Shown piece after piece: positions 5,807-6,351 of a DNA stretch of 6,351 nucleotides. Origin of the DNA: Cyanobacteria bacterium M_surface_7_m2_037 (GTDB lineage: Bacteria > Cyanobacteriota > Cyanobacteriia > PCC-6307 > Cyanobiaceae); NCBI GenBank assembly GCA_016882585.1, contig VGPP01000100.1:1-6351 (forward strand). Direction: 5' to 3'. The number at the start of each line of letters is the position of its first letter. Within the stretch, counting starts at the first letter, position 1. The position numbers and the translations under genes were made by a program. Below the pieces are notes generated by a model, which was given only the letters and a program-made list of their open reading frames with translations, was not told the DNA's origin and made no database searches.

Positions 5807-5825
5807 GCAGGTGCCTTAAGGCACC
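5797..5825. terminator. Overlapping, mutually exclusive hairpins at the argF stop codon
   Basis: AGGCACCTG (5797-5805) and CAGGTGCCT (5808-5816) form a 9-bp inverted repeat whose 2-base centre AG includes the last base of the argF TGA (5804-5806). The right arm also takes part in a second perfect palindrome, GGTGCCTTAAGGCACC (5810-5825). The segment thus has three alternating half-sites (GGCACC, GGTGCC, GGCACC), and only one hairpin can form at a time. No T-run follows either stem, so intrinsic termination is uncertain. It may mark the 3' end of the argF transcript, act as a processing or stability hairpin, or be a protein site. Confidence 0.45.
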
Positions 5826-5859
5826 AGAACCACCAGAGCGATCTCTCTAGCGTTGGGCC

Positions 5860-6351
5860 ATGGCGCACGCGCATCGAGCCCGACGTGGGAAGCGGCGGGA
5901 GCTGGTGACCGCTCTGCTGAGCTCCTGGCTACTGGTGATCGCCCAGCCATCGCAGGGGCAACAGCAGGAACTGCGGGGGGTTTGGCTCACCGCCAACGAC
6001 ATGCCTGTGCTGCGCGACCGCGAGCGCATGCAGGCCACGCTGGATCAACTCGCCGCTCTGCAGTTCAACCGGCTCTACGTGGTGGTGTGGAACGGCGGCA
6101 TGGCCTACTACCCGAGCCAGCTGAGTGAAAGCCGCGGCTTCCAGACGTTCACCTACCGCGGCCTGCAGGGGCAGGACGTGATCGGTGAACTGATCAACGC
6201 TGGACGCAACCGCGGCCTGGTGGTGCTGCCGTGGTTTGAATTCGGCTTGATGGCTCCGCCTGATTCCGAGCTGGCTAAACAACACCGCAACTGGCTCACC
6301 CAGAAGCGCGATGGCGGTCTCACTTCAATCAGCGCCGCCGGCGAGGTGGTG
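5860..6351 (+). CDS. Family 10-like glycosyl hydrolase (GHL10/DUF187, YngK-like), exported, N-terminal part
   Basis: The frame is open from ATG 5860 to the last base of the window: 164 residues with no stop, so the 3' part is missing. The N-terminus looks like a signal peptide: basic region AHRARRGKRRE (4-14), hydrophobic core LVTALLSSWLLVIA (15-28), then a Gln-rich segment (SQGQQQE) where cleavage is plausible. The mature part starts with LRGVWLTAND (38-47) and continues NRLYVVVWNGG (70-80), VIGELINAGRNRGLVVLPWFEFGL (107-130) and HRNWL (142-146). This order of a beta-strand RGVWxT, a strand ending VWN, an alpha-helix and a PWFEFG strand is the TIM-barrel start typical of the DUF187/GHL10 family, predicted glycosidases of envelope or extracellular polysaccharides; the real substrate is unknown. 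An in-frame TAG at 5848-5850 makes ATG 5860 the earliest start; it has no good Shine-Dalgarno. The gap to argF is 53 bases, so read-through from argF or a separate weak promoter are both possible. Confidence 0.85.
   Translation, partial: MAHAHRARRGKRRELVTALLSSWLLVIAQPSQGQQQELRGVWLTANDMPVLRDRERMQATLDQLAALQFNRLYVVVWNGGMAYYPSQLSESRGFQTFTYRGLQGQDVIGELINAGRNRGLVVLPWFEFGLMAPPDSELAKQHRNWLTQKRDGGLTSISAAGEVV

Noticed and set aside
1..6351. A hidden defence, toxin-antitoxin, CRISPR or mobile system
   Set aside because: All substantial frames are accounted for by housekeeping-type genes; no array of direct repeats, transposase, integrase, att site or tRNA was seen, and base composition looks even across the window.

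Overview
This GC-rich window looks like the chromosome of a picocyanobacterium of the Synechococcus/Cyanobium type. The ftsH product has the N-terminal style I associate with cyanobacterial FtsH paralogues, and several neighbours (a small 6-TM K+ channel, a GHL10 glycosidase-like protein) fit that group. I noticed no copy of the cyanobacterial HIP1 octamer GCGATCGC, which fits marine/Cyanobium lineages better than many freshwater ones. The taxonomic call is inference from protein style, not from a marker gene. The window is densely coded: the longest gap is 215 bases, and no rRNA, tRNA, CRISPR array or insertion sequence was seen.

Layout. Bases 1-168 hold the 3' end of an unidentified gene. 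It overlaps by 4 bases (ATGA) with ribD (165-1244, +), the bifunctional riboflavin deaminase/reductase. Converging on ribD is a minus-strand pair: an SRAP-domain (YedK/HMCES-like) abasic-site DNA-protein crosslinking protein (2009-2674) and, 18 bases further on, a K+ channel (1241-1990). The ribD and channel stop codons overlap inside the loop of a perfect hairpin. An 85-base divergent region separates the SRAP gene from ftsH (2760-4640, +), a complete membrane AAA+ metalloprotease. A 215-base spacer follows with a probable terminator, a striking 42-base near-perfect palindrome and a candidate promoter. Next comes argF (4856-5806, +), ornithine carbamoyltransferase. After a cluster of overlapping palindromes at the argF stop, an exported GHL10/DUF187-family glycosidase-like gene starts (5860) and runs off the window.

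The genes are mostly housekeeping and do not form one pathway: riboflavin synthesis, ion transport, DNA lesion shielding, membrane proteolysis, arginine synthesis and possible envelope glycan turnover. I see no convincing new multi-gene defence or mobile system. The most unusual points are small: the unexplained 42-base palindrome upstream of argF; a sliding-clamp-like QLPLF motif at the C-terminus of the SRAP protein; the ribD/channel junction where one palindrome gives both proteins the same last three residues; and alternative hairpins at the end of argF.
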